Both the position numbers and the translations under genes were made by a program. From Chamaesiphon minutus PCC 6605 (GTDB taxonomy: Bacteria > Cyanobacteriota > Cyanobacteriia > Cyanobacteriales > Chamaesiphonaceae): DNA of 64,000 nt. The notes below the pieces were generated by a model, which was given only the letters and a program-made list of their open reading frames with translations, had not been told where the DNA came from and did not search any database. Below, in pieces: positions 18,482-27,706 of this stretch (within the stretch, counting starts at the first letter, position 1; the number at the start of each line of letters is the position of its first letter). Where the stretch lies: positions 1,674,001 through 1,738,000 of the forward strand of contig NC_019697.1 of assembly GCF_000317145.1 (NCBI RefSeq), written 5' to 3'.

Positions 18482-19435
18482 GAGGTATTGAAAAGCTAAT
18501 TTAGAATGTTTGACAATTATCTACAATTTTTATGTCCAATTTACGATACTATAAGGAAATATCTTTATTCAAGCGGAGGAATTTGCCGATCGTGTAAACT
18601 CGACACTGTTACTGAACCTATGACCATAGCCAAATAGGGCGAAAGCCCCCGAACCTTGGTTCGAGAGCTTTCTAACGATACTATTTTGCTTCTTTGAAGA
18701 TCAACTTGTTTTTGCGGACGGGTTTAAATCTTTAAAGCTGCGACTTAGTTCTACTTTATCATGCAGTTGGATATTTATCTAGTTTTTTTTGAAATTCCTA
18801 GCCAATTGCGATCGAATCCAGACCTTGCTTGACTTACGACAGTTATGAATTTATTTGTGGTTGCAGAAATTACTAACAAACCTCACACTTGGCAGTATAA
18901 ACGTACTATCAGATGCGAGCTAAATCTGCTCGCAGTTTAATTCAGCCCGATTGGGGTGCTAACTGGTTTGAACGATCGTCATAGATGCCCATTATCCATT
19001 TGAACTACGTACTACAATAGCTAGATCATGTGACTTATGTAGTGTGATTACTTCATGTTGGATTCGAGATTCTAGACATTAGATCTTATCTCTGTGTAGG
19101 TTGCTACAGGATAAATGTAAAAACCTGCTTTGACGATCTACTCAAACCTTTAGTGACAACGGTTTTAAAATCTGGAATCTTCGGTGTTAATGTATTTTTT
19201 ATACCCATCCTACAGATTTTAGGCATCCCATCGTAATCCCCTGTTGGACTTAATCTTACTCCACGATCGATTTGTGGGGGATAGAAATTAGAGATCCAGC
19301 ACAGGTCTAACCGATGGAGATCGTGAAGCCTCCCCCCTGGAGCATCGACCCCAAGCAAGATCGATAAAGTAGAACTCTTCCGCCATTGCAAAACAGCATC
19401 GTGACCGCCCTAGTTACTCATCCTAACTAGCCGCC
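18482..19435. other. Long noncoding region upstream of the replication gene; candidate origin
   Basis: No supportable gene in about 950 bases. It contains two hairpins (18641-18672 and about 18914-18930, TGCGAGC with GCTCGCA) and AT-rich stretches. Lying directly upstream of the primase-like gene and the par genes, it is the most likely place for a plasmid origin, but I found no clear iteron array or DnaA box cluster. Confidence 0.3.
18641..18672. terminator. Strong stem-loop, possible terminator
   Basis: GAAAGC at 18641 pairs with GCTTTC at 18667, and the inner CGAACC pairs with GGTTCG around a two-base loop, with only a 3-base internal bulge. No clear U-run follows directly, so it may be a terminator, an attenuator or part of a small RNA. 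Confidence 0.4.
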
Positions 19436-21913
19436 ATGATACCTAACCTAGAACTTCACACCAAACTATCTAACCTATTCCACATCGGCTTTAACTTCAT
19501 CACCGCCGAGAATACCCCTAAACCCAAGTGGCGCACCAACCGAAAATATCGACTCACCCGTGGCGAATTCGTCAAACTTTACAGCGACAAACTCAGCCTG
19601 TTAGGAGTCAGCTTCGGCACAACCACTACATACTTCATGCTCGACATCGATTTTGGGAGTAAGTATCATCCCAGCAACGATCCTACAGCACTGCCAAAGA
19701 TCCGCCAGATTTTAGAAAAAGTAGGAATAGTTAGAATCGACCTCATCCGCAGTTCCCAAAGCGGAGGCATCCACCTCTACGGCTGCTTGCCCAAAAACGT
19801 CTCAACAATTCGCCTCGCCACCCTACTCCACGTCACACTCATCGACGCAGGAATCGAGCTTGCCAAAGGACAACTCGAATGTTTCCCCAACCCCAAACCG
19901 TATGGAGAAAAAGGACACTTTACATACTATAACCCACATCGAGTACCCCTACAGCCGAATAGTGGGAGTCTCTTGCTTTCGGAAGATGGCGACATCATCC
20001 TCAGTGCCGAGAATCTGACGCATGAAAGCATGTTAGCCGGATTCCTCGCACGAACCGAGCAATCGGCTCAAGCTCAAGACATGGAACTGCTGAATCGATT
20101 GATGGATGCCTGCTATGCCAAATATACCAGCAACGCAGGCATCGCCAAATATCAGCATCATCATCAAGATTATACCGAAGTCGCCCGTGAGTGGAAAGAA
20201 AACTTAGAATTGACGATCCAAACGATCGGCTGGACGGCTCACGGTCAAACCAACACTCTCCTTCCTAATTTTATTGCCTACGGGGTCGTATTTCTAGGGT
20301 TTAAAGGAGAAGAACTAGAGAATTGTCTCTACGACCTCATCCTTTCCGCTCCAGGCTACCAAGAGCATTGCCGCCACCAACATGAGATTAAAGCCGTAAT
20401 CAAAGGTTGGGTCGAAAATACCGAACGCCAGGGCTACTACGTCGAATACTGTGGATTTCCAGCTAGAAGCGGACTAAACCCCCATCTTATCGCCAAACGG
20501 ATCAAAGCCAACAGAAACGAACATAACGAGAATCTGGCAAAGCGTACCGAACAAAGGCTCAATGCCATCCTCGCCGCATTAACCGAAATTCCCGATCGAG
20601 TCGGAGCTAAAATCGCCGCGATCCGAACTAAGTCCCTCGAACTATTTGGAGAAGCCATCAGTCGCAATACATTGTATAAGCCAGCATACAAATCGCTTTG
20701 GGTTAAAGCTGAAGGAGCCAAATGTGACATTAATTTAGCCGAAAATCCCACACCCCCCTCCGATTGCATTCAAACCAGTGTTGTTACTGAAATGCAAGCA
20801 ATTAGAGATCGTCACGATCGACAAAACCCAGCCGCTCAAACCCAATCCCAGAAAGAATTATCCCATACCCCCTCTCTATATGAAACTTATGTGGAACAAT
20901 CTCATATTGCCTTGCTACATCACCAATTACAGTTGCACTGCATCAATCTATTTTGTCAATCTATCCTCGATCTACAACTTTTAAGCGGGGAATCAGAATT
21001 ACAGCAAGACCGATCCAACATTCAATCTACATCTGTCATACTAGACACTCAAAATCTGCCAGCTCAGAACATTTATAGTACTGAAGACTTCAAAGACGAC
21101 CTTCAGTCTGAGGGGATTGCTGATATTAGCAATGGTAATGGCGATGGCGAGTTTGAAAGTAGCTGCGAGCCTAATGTCCAAATCGATATCGATAAAGATC
21201 CAGCTAGTGCGATCGAGATTGGAACTAAGTTGCGACGAAATTCGCATCAAATTGGGCAAAAGACTTATGCTGCGTTAGTTAATTGTCAGGTGGTGTCTGC
21301 TAATGGATTGGATTGGGTGGTGAGGGATCGTGATGGTTCCTCATGGAATGTGTCCTACCACGCACTGGAGAGCGGGATCTGGGAAATTGAGAGCGATCTT
21401 GCTGTAGTTAGGGATGTGGGTGTCAGGTCTGTTGTGGAGATTGCTCGTCAGATGCGGATTAATCTTGCAGCTATACCCGATGCACTGCTGTTAGAATTTC
21501 TACATCATCCCGATCTGGATGCGATTCAGCGGACGATCGAGTTAGCCGAGCGACTTGCATCAGCTCGTTCTCGCCAGCAGATTGAGGAATTAGGATCTAG
21601 CCTCGATCGCTCTCAAAAGATGGACTTGTGGCGCGTGTTAACGGTTGAGGAGCGGTCTGTCATCGAAACTATAATGGCTCAACCTCACATTCCACCTCTT
21701 TCATCGAGTGTTGTTGAAGTGGAGACATCGGTTGAGAGTTGGCCTCCACTGAATTGTGAGTTATTTGTAGGTGTGATGGTTAACACATTAACAGGATTGG
21801 TGGGAGTAGTTAAACATGTCTTTCGATCGGTGGCTAAACCATTTCTTGTATATCACGAGAGTCTCGGTCGAACTATTCTCTATCGAAGTGAGGATCTGCG
21901 ATTGAGTTATTAG
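19436..21913 (+). CDS. Primase-polymerase-like plasmid replication protein (putative)
   Basis: 825 residues. The N-terminal ~190 residues carry features of the archaeo-eukaryotic primase superfamily: YFMLDIDFG (acidic D-x-D pair near residue 65), SGGIHLYG (S-x-H motif near 112) and LECFPNPKPYG, the order seen in primase domains of plasmids and TOTE-type proteins. The middle region is helical (residues 230-420, RCDINL-type end) and the rest low in motifs. No helicase P-loop is visible. A gene of this size beside parA/parB and a long noncoding region fits a plasmid replication initiator; role is inference, and the primase-like motifs are seen directly by eye. ATG at 19436. Confidence 0.55.
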   Translation: MIPNLELHTKLSNLFHIGFNFITAENTPKPKWRTNRKYRLTRGEFVKLYSDKLSLLGVSFGTTTTYFMLDIDFGSKYHPSNDPTALPKIRQILEKVGIVRIDLIRSSQSGGIHLYGCLPKNVSTIRLATLLHVTLIDAGIELAKGQLECFPNPKPYGEKGHFTYYNPHRVPLQPNSGSLLLSEDGDIILSAENLTHESMLAGFLARTEQSAQAQDMELLNRLMDACYAKYTSNAGIAKYQHHHQDYTEVAREWKENLELTIQTIGWTAHGQTNTLLPNFIAYGVVFLGFKGEELENCLYDLILSAPGYQEHCRHQHEIKAVIKGWVENTERQGYYVEYCGFPARSGLNPHLIAKRIKANRNEHNENLAKRTEQRLNAILAALTEIPDRVGAKIAAIRTKSLELFGEAISRNTLYKPAYKSLWVKAEGAKCDINLAENPTPPSDCIQTSVVTEMQAIRDRHDRQNPAAQTQSQKELSHTPSLYETYVEQSHIALLHHQLQLHCINLFCQSILDLQLLSGESELQQDRSNIQSTSVILDTQNLPAQNIYSTEDFKDDLQSEGIADISNGNGDGEFESSCEPNVQIDIDKDPASAIEIGTKLRRNSHQIGQKTYAALVNCQVVSANGLDWVVRDRDGSSWNVSYHALESGIWEIESDLAVVRDVGVRSVVEIARQMRINLAAIPDALLLEFLHHPDLDAIQRTIELAERLASARSRQQIEELGSSLDRSQKMDLWRVLTVEERSVIETIMAQPHIPPLSSSVVEVETSVESWPPLNCELFVGVMVNTLTGLVGVVKHVFRSVAKPFLVYHESLGRTILYRSEDLRLSY

Positions 21914-21969
21914 TGCTCTGTCAAGATTCAACTTGGTAAGAGAATTATGCTAATTGATAGTAAGATACT

Positions 21970-21999
21970 CTCAATTAGAAGATCGATCTTCTAATTGAG
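21970..21999. promoter_or_regulatory. 30-bp perfect palindrome upstream of parA (candidate parS/operator copy 1)
   Basis: Perfect 30-bp palindrome whose central 20 bases (21975-21994) are TTAGAAGATCGATCTTCTAA, repeated twice more after parA. It lies 93 bases before the parA ATG, in the expected promoter region. Confidence 0.7.
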
Positions 22000-22091
22000 C
22001 TAATTCTCTGAAACTAATGAAAAAATGATTGGCTTGACTATCAACATTCAATTGCTGACCCCCGATCTCAACGCAAATTCCGATCTCGATC

Positions 22092-22925
22092 ATGCCAAAA
22101 ATCAAAACATTTAAGCCCGCTCGTCAGATCGTTCTCTGGATTGCTGCAAATGCTGGTGGAGTTGGTAAAACTACTCTGGGCATTCATATCGGCTATAAAT
22201 TTGCTCAACTAGGCCTAAAGGTGTTATTTATCGATCTCGATACTAATGGCTCGCTTGCCAGGTTTTGCGGACTCGAATCAGACCTCAAACCCGAACTGAC
22301 GACTGCGGCATTATTCGATCGCAACTTCGATGGCAATTACCCGATTTTTACGCCAGAGTGGGGCAATCCTCAAGGTCGCTTCGATACTTGTTTGGGTGGA
22401 GATGTGATGCTTGGTGTCGCACTAGATCTACCAACTCGTACCGGACGCGAACTAATTCTCAAAAAAGCATTTAAAAAGTATCCGACCGACTACGATCTGA
22501 TTATCCTCGATTCTCCAGCCTCTCTGGATGTGCTCAGTTATGCCGCTTTAGCTGTAGCTACGCATATTTTAATCCCATTACCAATGTCGATCAAACTTTC
22601 TGGTATCGATTCGCTATTGAAATGGATTCGGATGGAAACTGAAGCACTCGACCTCACTCCACCGCCAACTTTGATCGGTGGCGTACCGATGCGGGTAGCC
22701 ACTAGTGCCGACCAACAAGCCTTCGGACAGGAAATTGCTGACGTTCTCGACGGACAATCCGTACCCTGTTTTCCCAGCGTGCGGTTTTCGAGTGAGTTTG
22801 AGAATGCCTCGAATCGAGGTATGGCACCGCTCTACTTGTATCGACCAAAACATCCTGCTTGCCAGGATTTTCAACCGATCGTTGACGAACTCACACGCTC
22901 TTTTCAAGTCACACCTGTAAGTTAG
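22092..22925 (+). CDS. parA: ParA-like partition ATPase
   Basis: 277 residues. Nucleotide-binding ATPase that positions plasmid copies with ParB at parS. P-loop NAGGVGKTT at residues 20-28, switch I-like FIDLDTNGSLARF, Walker B DLIILDSPASLD near residue 138. The signature lysine of deviant Walker A motifs (K-G-G-x-G-K) is replaced by alanine here (A-G-G-V-G-K), which is unusual. parB follows 170 bases later on the same strand. Three identical 20-bp palindromes flank the gene, one upstream and two at its stop codon, so self-regulation and centromere function are likely to share these sites. Confidence 0.88.
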   Translation: MPKIKTFKPARQIVLWIAANAGGVGKTTLGIHIGYKFAQLGLKVLFIDLDTNGSLARFCGLESDLKPELTTAALFDRNFDGNYPIFTPEWGNPQGRFDTCLGGDVMLGVALDLPTRTGRELILKKAFKKYPTDYDLIILDSPASLDVLSYAALAVATHILIPLPMSIKLSGIDSLLKWIRMETEALDLTPPPTLIGGVPMRVATSADQQAFGQEIADVLDGQSVPCFPSVRFSSEFENASNRGMAPLYLYRPKHPACQDFQPIVDELTRSFQVTPVS

Positions 22926-22941
22926 AAGATCGATCTTCTAA
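22922..22941. promoter_or_regulatory. parS-like palindrome copy 2
   Basis: Perfect 20-bp palindrome TTAGAAGATCGATCTTCTAA, overlapping the parA stop codon. Confidence 0.7.
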
Positions 22942-22968
22942 AATCTGACCGATCCCGTCCCTTGGCAA

Positions 22969-22988
22969 TTAGAAGATCGATCTTCTAA
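22969..22988. promoter_or_regulatory. parS-like palindrome copy 3
   Basis: Same 20-bp palindrome, 47 bases after copy 2 start to start, in the parA-parB spacer. Confidence 0.7.
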
Positions 22989-23095
22989 TCTGCCCGTTAC
23001 CGCTTAAACTTAGTTAGATATTCAAACAAGAGCTGTTACCGAACTGGCAAATTGCAGTTTTTCTCGAATCCCACCCCCATTTCCTGACGATTACT

Positions 23096-24121
23096 ATGGC
23101 TACCAAACCCCGTCCTAACGTCTCATCATTCTTATCGACCAGTGCTAAAGCACTCGATACCCAGCAAAGTTTACTCGAAGCACAAGAACGAATTATAGCT
23201 CTCGAACGAGAACTCGATAACGCTCGACAGAGCTTAGAAAAGCGAGTCGGACTAGATAAAATCTCCCACGCCCTCGTGCCGATTGAGGAAATCGTGCGTC
23301 GTCCCTATCAGTCCAGACGCGAAAAAGATCCCCAGAAATTTGCCGAATTATTGCACAGTATTAAAACATATGGATTTAAAGGTTCGATTTGGTTGCAGCG
23401 ACGACCGGATGGCACTTTACGACTGATTGCTGGGGAAACTAGATTGGATGCCGCGATCGAAGCTGGCTATACGGCAATTTCGTCTGATATCGCCGATGTC
23501 GATGATATTACTGCTGTCAAACTTTCACGGGTTGAAAATGCTCGACGTAAAGATTTGAACGCTCTCGACGACACTGAAGAACTGCTCTACCTACTGACGC
23601 TGACTCTCAAAAAAGATCGAGCTGAAACGATCGAGTGTTTGTACCGTTACAAGAATGCCGCTGAAGGTAAATCTTCGATTGCCGATCGCGATCGGGATGT
23701 CATCGAATCGGTATTTACAGAAGTCGCTCCAGATATTAGTTTGTCAACGTTTATCACTTCCAGGCTGCCACTGCTCAAGTTACCCGAAAATATCCTCCAA
23801 GCTTATAATGCAGGGCAATTGGAATACACCAAGGCAATGGCTTTGAGTCGGGTAGAAGATGAGTTACAACGCCAAGAGCTACTCGAAGAAGTTGTAGATC
23901 GAGGATTATCTTTATCAGCTTTAAAAGCCAAGATCGCGCCAACTTCGGGACGCACGGTAATCGATAAGGTTAATAAGATCGAGCGACAAATCGATAACTT
24001 AAATCCTCAATCGATCGCCGAATTATCAGTCGAGCAACGAGATCGATTGAAGGAGAGCTTACTGGGCTTGAAAGTATCTTTACAGAAAAAACTCAAACAA
24101 CTCGATGCCTATACCTCATAA
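23096..24121 (+). CDS. parB: ParB-like centromere-binding protein
   Basis: 341 residues. ParB/Spo0J family: a coiled-coil N-terminus (EAQERIIALERELDNARQSL), ParB N-domain with VPIEEIVRRPYQSRR, IWLQRRPDGTLRLIAGETR (the GETR variant of the GERR CTP-binding box) and VENARRKDLNALDDTEELLY, then a helical DNA-binding region (LSTFITSRLPLLKLPENIL, EYTKAMALSRVED) and a C-terminal dimerisation coil. It binds parS and loads onto DNA as a CTP clamp in relatives. The likely sites are the three palindromes at 21970-22988. ATG 23096; partner parA directly upstream. Confidence 0.88.
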   Translation: MATKPRPNVSSFLSTSAKALDTQQSLLEAQERIIALERELDNARQSLEKRVGLDKISHALVPIEEIVRRPYQSRREKDPQKFAELLHSIKTYGFKGSIWLQRRPDGTLRLIAGETRLDAAIEAGYTAISSDIADVDDITAVKLSRVENARRKDLNALDDTEELLYLLTLTLKKDRAETIECLYRYKNAAEGKSSIADRDRDVIESVFTEVAPDISLSTFITSRLPLLKLPENILQAYNAGQLEYTKAMALSRVEDELQRQELLEEVVDRGLSLSALKAKIAPTSGRTVIDKVNKIERQIDNLNPQSIAELSVEQRDRLKESLLGLKVSLQKKLKQLDAYTS

Positions 24122-24160
24122 TGGCGATCGGAGTTAACCTAGAAGATGGCAGGTAGCTTA

Positions 24161-24601
24161 TTAATGACCTGCCGCTGACTTAGTTTCTAAATCTAGTTCC
24201 AGTTGTTGATGCAACATCAGTGGTAATTGTGGCAACCTGTCGATTAAATCCGCAAGTGTCAATTGAAAATTCTGTTGCTGCTGGCGCATTCGTCGCACCT
24301 TTGGTAGTTTCAATTTCAACGATAATTGCCCTGGTGTCGGCTGAGGACGATGGCGGTGCATTCTTAAATGACACCCGCTGCACAAGCAGACGAGATTAGA
24401 CCTGTCATTCTGGGTGGGATTTCCATCCAGGTGGTGGACTTGCGCCGAAAGTTTGCGTCTGAGCGAGAGATCGAGATGGCGGTAACTATTGTTTGGTGGC
24501 AAACACTTCAAACCGCAGCGGTTACAACGATAACCCGCTGCTTGCTTAACTGTGGTGGCAATGTCTGACCAATTATCTGGATAATCCAGTGTGAGAGCCA
24601 T
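24161..24601 (-). CDS. HNH endonuclease domain protein
   Basis: 146 residues. A compact HNH zinc-finger nuclease: two cysteine pairs (CNRCGLKC and CLCSGC) bracket AQVHHLDGNPTQNDRSNLVCLC, followed by HLRMHRHRP; HH, N and H are the catalytic set. The C-terminal 60 residues are Gln/Leu-rich and of unknown role. It faces parB convergently, 39 bases apart. Stand-alone HNH proteins like this are common on cyanobacterial plasmids and may be homing or restriction nucleases; the specific role is unknown. Confidence 0.8.
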   Translation of the reverse strand: MALTLDYPDNWSDIATTVKQAAGYRCNRCGLKCLPPNNSYRHLDLSLRRKLSAQVHHLDGNPTQNDRSNLVCLCSGCHLRMHRHRPQPTPGQLSLKLKLPKVRRMRQQQQNFQLTLADLIDRLPQLPLMLHQQLELDLETKSAAGH

Positions 24602-24704
24602 AATTTGAATCAGATGTTTTAATCTTCAACGCAAACCTTTTGCGTTACTAGGCGACGATCCTTCACAATCTAAATTGTCCCACGCGATCGCCTTCATAAA
24701 TCCC

Positions 24705-25379
24705 ATGTCACAAAATCCTCACGATCGAACTATCGTACAACCCTACTTAGGATTTGACTGCGCCCAGTTATCCCCAACCGAAGCCTATCGATTGCTCAAC
24801 CATCTGGTTGCACCGCGCCCAATTGCCTTTGTCTCCACCATCTCTGCTGATGGCATTCCAAATTTAGCCCCATTTAGTTTCTTTATGGCGGGTGGACTCA
24901 ATCCCCCTTCAGTTGCCTTTTCTCCACTCACCAATCGCCACGGACAGCCCAAGGATACGCTCCAAAATATTCAAGCCACGGGTGAGTTTACAATTAATGT
25001 CGTCAGCGCAGGAATGCAAGAGCGGGTGAATATTGCCTCAATCGATTTTGAATCCGACGTGAGTGAATGGGATCGAGCTGGTTTTACTCCAGCACCCACA
25101 GTTAAAGTTCGTCCATCACGAGTAGCCGAGAGTTTGATGGCGATGGAATGTCGGCTCTATCAAATCGTCTCGCATGGGGACGATGCAAATTCCGCAAACT
25201 ACGTCATCGGCGAAGTCGTCTACTTCCATGTCGCTCGGTACTTAATGGTAAACGGGGAAATCGATCCAACTCAGGTGAGCTATATCAGTCGCATGGGTGG
25301 TAATTGGTACGATCTAGTCAATAGCGATTCGATGTTTGAATTGAGTCGTCCGCAAAGTCCTAAAGAGATGAATACCTAA
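24705..25379 (+). CDS. Flavin reductase-like domain (FMN-binding split barrel) protein
   Basis: 224 residues from ATG 24705 (a TTG at 24675 is less likely). It matches flavin reductase-like proteins: APRPIAFVSTISADGIPNLAPFSFF binds FMN, with AFSPLTNRHGQPKDTLQNIQ and GEFTINVVS following, and a C-terminal YISRMGGNWY. Members reduce flavins for partner oxygenases or bind FMN as oxidoreductases; the substrate cannot be read from sequence. It stands alone between the HNH gene and recD2, which is convergent with it. Intact. Confidence 0.85.
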   Translation: MSQNPHDRTIVQPYLGFDCAQLSPTEAYRLLNHLVAPRPIAFVSTISADGIPNLAPFSFFMAGGLNPPSVAFSPLTNRHGQPKDTLQNIQATGEFTINVVSAGMQERVNIASIDFESDVSEWDRAGFTPAPTVKVRPSRVAESLMAMECRLYQIVSHGDDANSANYVIGEVVYFHVARYLMVNGEIDPTQVSYISRMGGNWYDLVNSDSMFELSRPQSPKEMNT

Positions 25380-25453
25380 CTGGCGTTGCATTTATCGTCA
25401 GGAGATCGCCTTATTGTCCCCAAAGGTAAAATATTGATTGAGAGACGTAGATT

Positions 25454-27706
25454 TTAAGATTGATGGATTGTAGATGATGTATTTCCGCCTAATCTTGCTG
25501 GTAAGCGAGTATATCTTTTCCCAACTTGATTTTGCCTGACAGCCAACCCGATCGCCTTATTCGATCCTACTACGATCGCTAACTTCTTCGCCCGCGTCAA
25601 TCCGGTATAAACCAAATTCCTCGACAACAACAGATAGTGCTGCATGTAGAGCGGCAAAATTACCACTGGATACTCCGAACCTTGGGATTTGTGAATGCTA
25701 ATCGACCAAGCCAAGCCTAACTCATTTAAGTCAGCATAATCATAGATAACTTCTCTATTATCGAACTGAATCATCACCTCATGCTCGGTTGAATCGATCG
25801 ATCCAACCACCCCTAAATCACCATTGAATACCTCTCGCTCGTAGTCGTTCTTGAGCTGAATTACGCGATCTCCCACCCGCAACATATCCCCACCCCGATT
25901 AATTTGCGGCTTCTCCAGCGCAGGCGGATTGAGTAACTGCTGCAAGACCTGATTCAAATTGCGCGTTCCCACTATCCCTCTGGTCATCGGACACAATACC
26001 TGAACATCCGTAACCGGATCGAACCCCAAACTAGGCACGAAATCTCGAATCAACTCGCAAATCGCTTGCACCCCATGTTCCGGCTCGAATCCACCGCTAT
26101 GCCACAGACAATCCGACACAGGCGCATCAGAAATCGTTTCCAGAGTAGGATATTGCCCCCGATTGATCTGGTGAGCAGCGCGAATAATCCCACTCGATTG
26201 GGCTTGACGGAATACCTGAGTGAGTCTGACAACTGGAATCCGACTCGATTTAATCAGATCGCCCAACACGCTACCTGGGCCGACTGATGGCAATTGGTCG
26301 ATATCTCCCACAATCAGTAAGTGGGCATCAGTCCGAACCGCCTTAATCAGCGAATGCGCCAGAAATAGATCCAGCATCGAAGCCTCATCAACGACAATCG
26401 CATCGTGGGGTAATGGTTCATCGACACCCCGTTTAAACCCTCTCGTCGCCGGATCGAACTCTAATAGACGGTGAATGGTTTTAGCCTCGATTCCCGCCAT
26501 TTCTGACAGCCTCTGAGCGGCTCTTCCCGTCGGTGCAGCGAGTGCAATTTTCTTACCCATTGCCTTCCACAGCGCGACGATGGTGCGGGTACAGAAGGTT
26601 TTACCACAACCTGGGCCACCAGTGAGAATCATTACCCGTTGTGTCGCCGCCATCTCCACCGCTTGCTGTTGTTCGGGTGAGAGCGTAATTTTGTGGCTTT
26701 GAGTAAAGCGTTCGATCCAATTGCGGACGCGGGGTAAATCGACTGTTTGGGGTCGTTCTAGTAGCTTGAGGATCGAAATGGCTAAATTCTGTTCGGTGTA
26801 GAAGAAACTGGGTTGGAAATATAAGGGCACATCTTCCACTGTTTCCAGGATTAGCTCCTGTTCCACTCCCATTGTCCTCAACACTTCTAACACCGCATCT
26901 GCGGTTGATGTGTGTTCTTGCGTTGTCAGTTTAGTCGTCGCTGCTGTTAATAATTCTGGCTGGGGTAGGAAGCAATGACCATCTTCGGCGGCTTCTCCCA
27001 GAACGTGTTTGATGCCTGCTCGATAGCGAAAAGTAGAGGCGGGATCTACACCTAAATTTCGAGCGATGAGATCGGCTGTGAGGAAGCCAATCCCAAAGAT
27101 ATCTTCTGACAGTTGATAAGGATTATTCGTGACGATTGCGATCGATTTTTCGCCATACTGTTTGAAGATTTTCACCGCATAAGTCGTCGAAACTCCATGA
27201 GTCTGAAGGAACAGCATCACCTCCTTAATCGCCTTTTGCTCCACCCAAGCGCGTTGAATCATCTTGACGCGCTTTTTACCGATGCCTGGAACTTCGATTA
27301 GTCGATCGCTATCCTGTTCGATAATTTCTAAAGTATCCAGCGCGAAATGCGCCACAATCCGTTTGGCGGTGACGGGGCCGACTCCCTTAATCAAACCGCT
27401 ACCCAAATACTTCTCAATTCCTGTCAGTGTGGCGGGTTTGGTTTCGCTATATTTGATAACTTGAAACTGTTGACCGTATTGAAGATGCTCTTTCCATGTG
27501 CCCTGGAGCTGGAGGGTTTGTCCTGCTTGGATATTCGCGAAGTTACCAACGATCGTGGTTAATTCGCGAACGCGGGGCGATTGGAGGCGAGCGACAGTGT
27601 AGCCGCTTTCTTCAGAATGAAAGGTAATCCGTTCGACCACTCCAGTCAAAGAAACCTGGGGTGTAACTGATGAATCGCCTGATGTATTTGTCTGATAAGT
27701 AGACAC
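25454..27706 (-). CDS. recD2: RecD2-type SF1B DNA helicase
   Basis: 750 residues. 5'-3' helicase without RecBC partners. An N-terminal OB-like domain (SLTGVVERITFHSEESGYTV), helix-hairpin-helix region (GIGKKRVKMIQRAW), then helicase motifs: Walker A LTGGPGCGKTFCTR near residue 362, motif Ia AAPTGRAAQRL, Walker B VVDEASMLD, GDIDQLPSVGPG, and a late motif SIHKSQGSEYPVVILP with YTGLTRAKKLAIVVG. The family length is about 720-850. Start is GTG 27706, 51 bases from the divergent start of the DHH gene, so the two probably share a promoter region and a DNA repair theme. Confidence 0.92.
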   Translation of the reverse strand: MSTYQTNTSGDSSVTPQVSLTGVVERITFHSEESGYTVARLQSPRVRELTTIVGNFANIQAGQTLQLQGTWKEHLQYGQQFQVIKYSETKPATLTGIEKYLGSGLIKGVGPVTAKRIVAHFALDTLEIIEQDSDRLIEVPGIGKKRVKMIQRAWVEQKAIKEVMLFLQTHGVSTTYAVKIFKQYGEKSIAIVTNNPYQLSEDIFGIGFLTADLIARNLGVDPASTFRYRAGIKHVLGEAAEDGHCFLPQPELLTAATTKLTTQEHTSTADAVLEVLRTMGVEQELILETVEDVPLYFQPSFFYTEQNLAISILKLLERPQTVDLPRVRNWIERFTQSHKITLSPEQQQAVEMAATQRVMILTGGPGCGKTFCTRTIVALWKAMGKKIALAAPTGRAAQRLSEMAGIEAKTIHRLLEFDPATRGFKRGVDEPLPHDAIVVDEASMLDLFLAHSLIKAVRTDAHLLIVGDIDQLPSVGPGSVLGDLIKSSRIPVVRLTQVFRQAQSSGIIRAAHQINRGQYPTLETISDAPVSDCLWHSGGFEPEHGVQAICELIRDFVPSLGFDPVTDVQVLCPMTRGIVGTRNLNQVLQQLLNPPALEKPQINRGGDMLRVGDRVIQLKNDYEREVFNGDLGVVGSIDSTEHEVMIQFDNREVIYDYADLNELGLAWSISIHKSQGSEYPVVILPLYMQHYLLLSRNLVYTGLTRAKKLAIVVGSNKAIGLAVRQNQVGKRYTRLPARLGGNTSSTIHQS

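Noticed and set aside
19104-19391. Minus-strand frame of 95 codons upstream of the replication gene
   Set aside because: Composition is unlike neighbours, no family resemblance and no good ribosome site.
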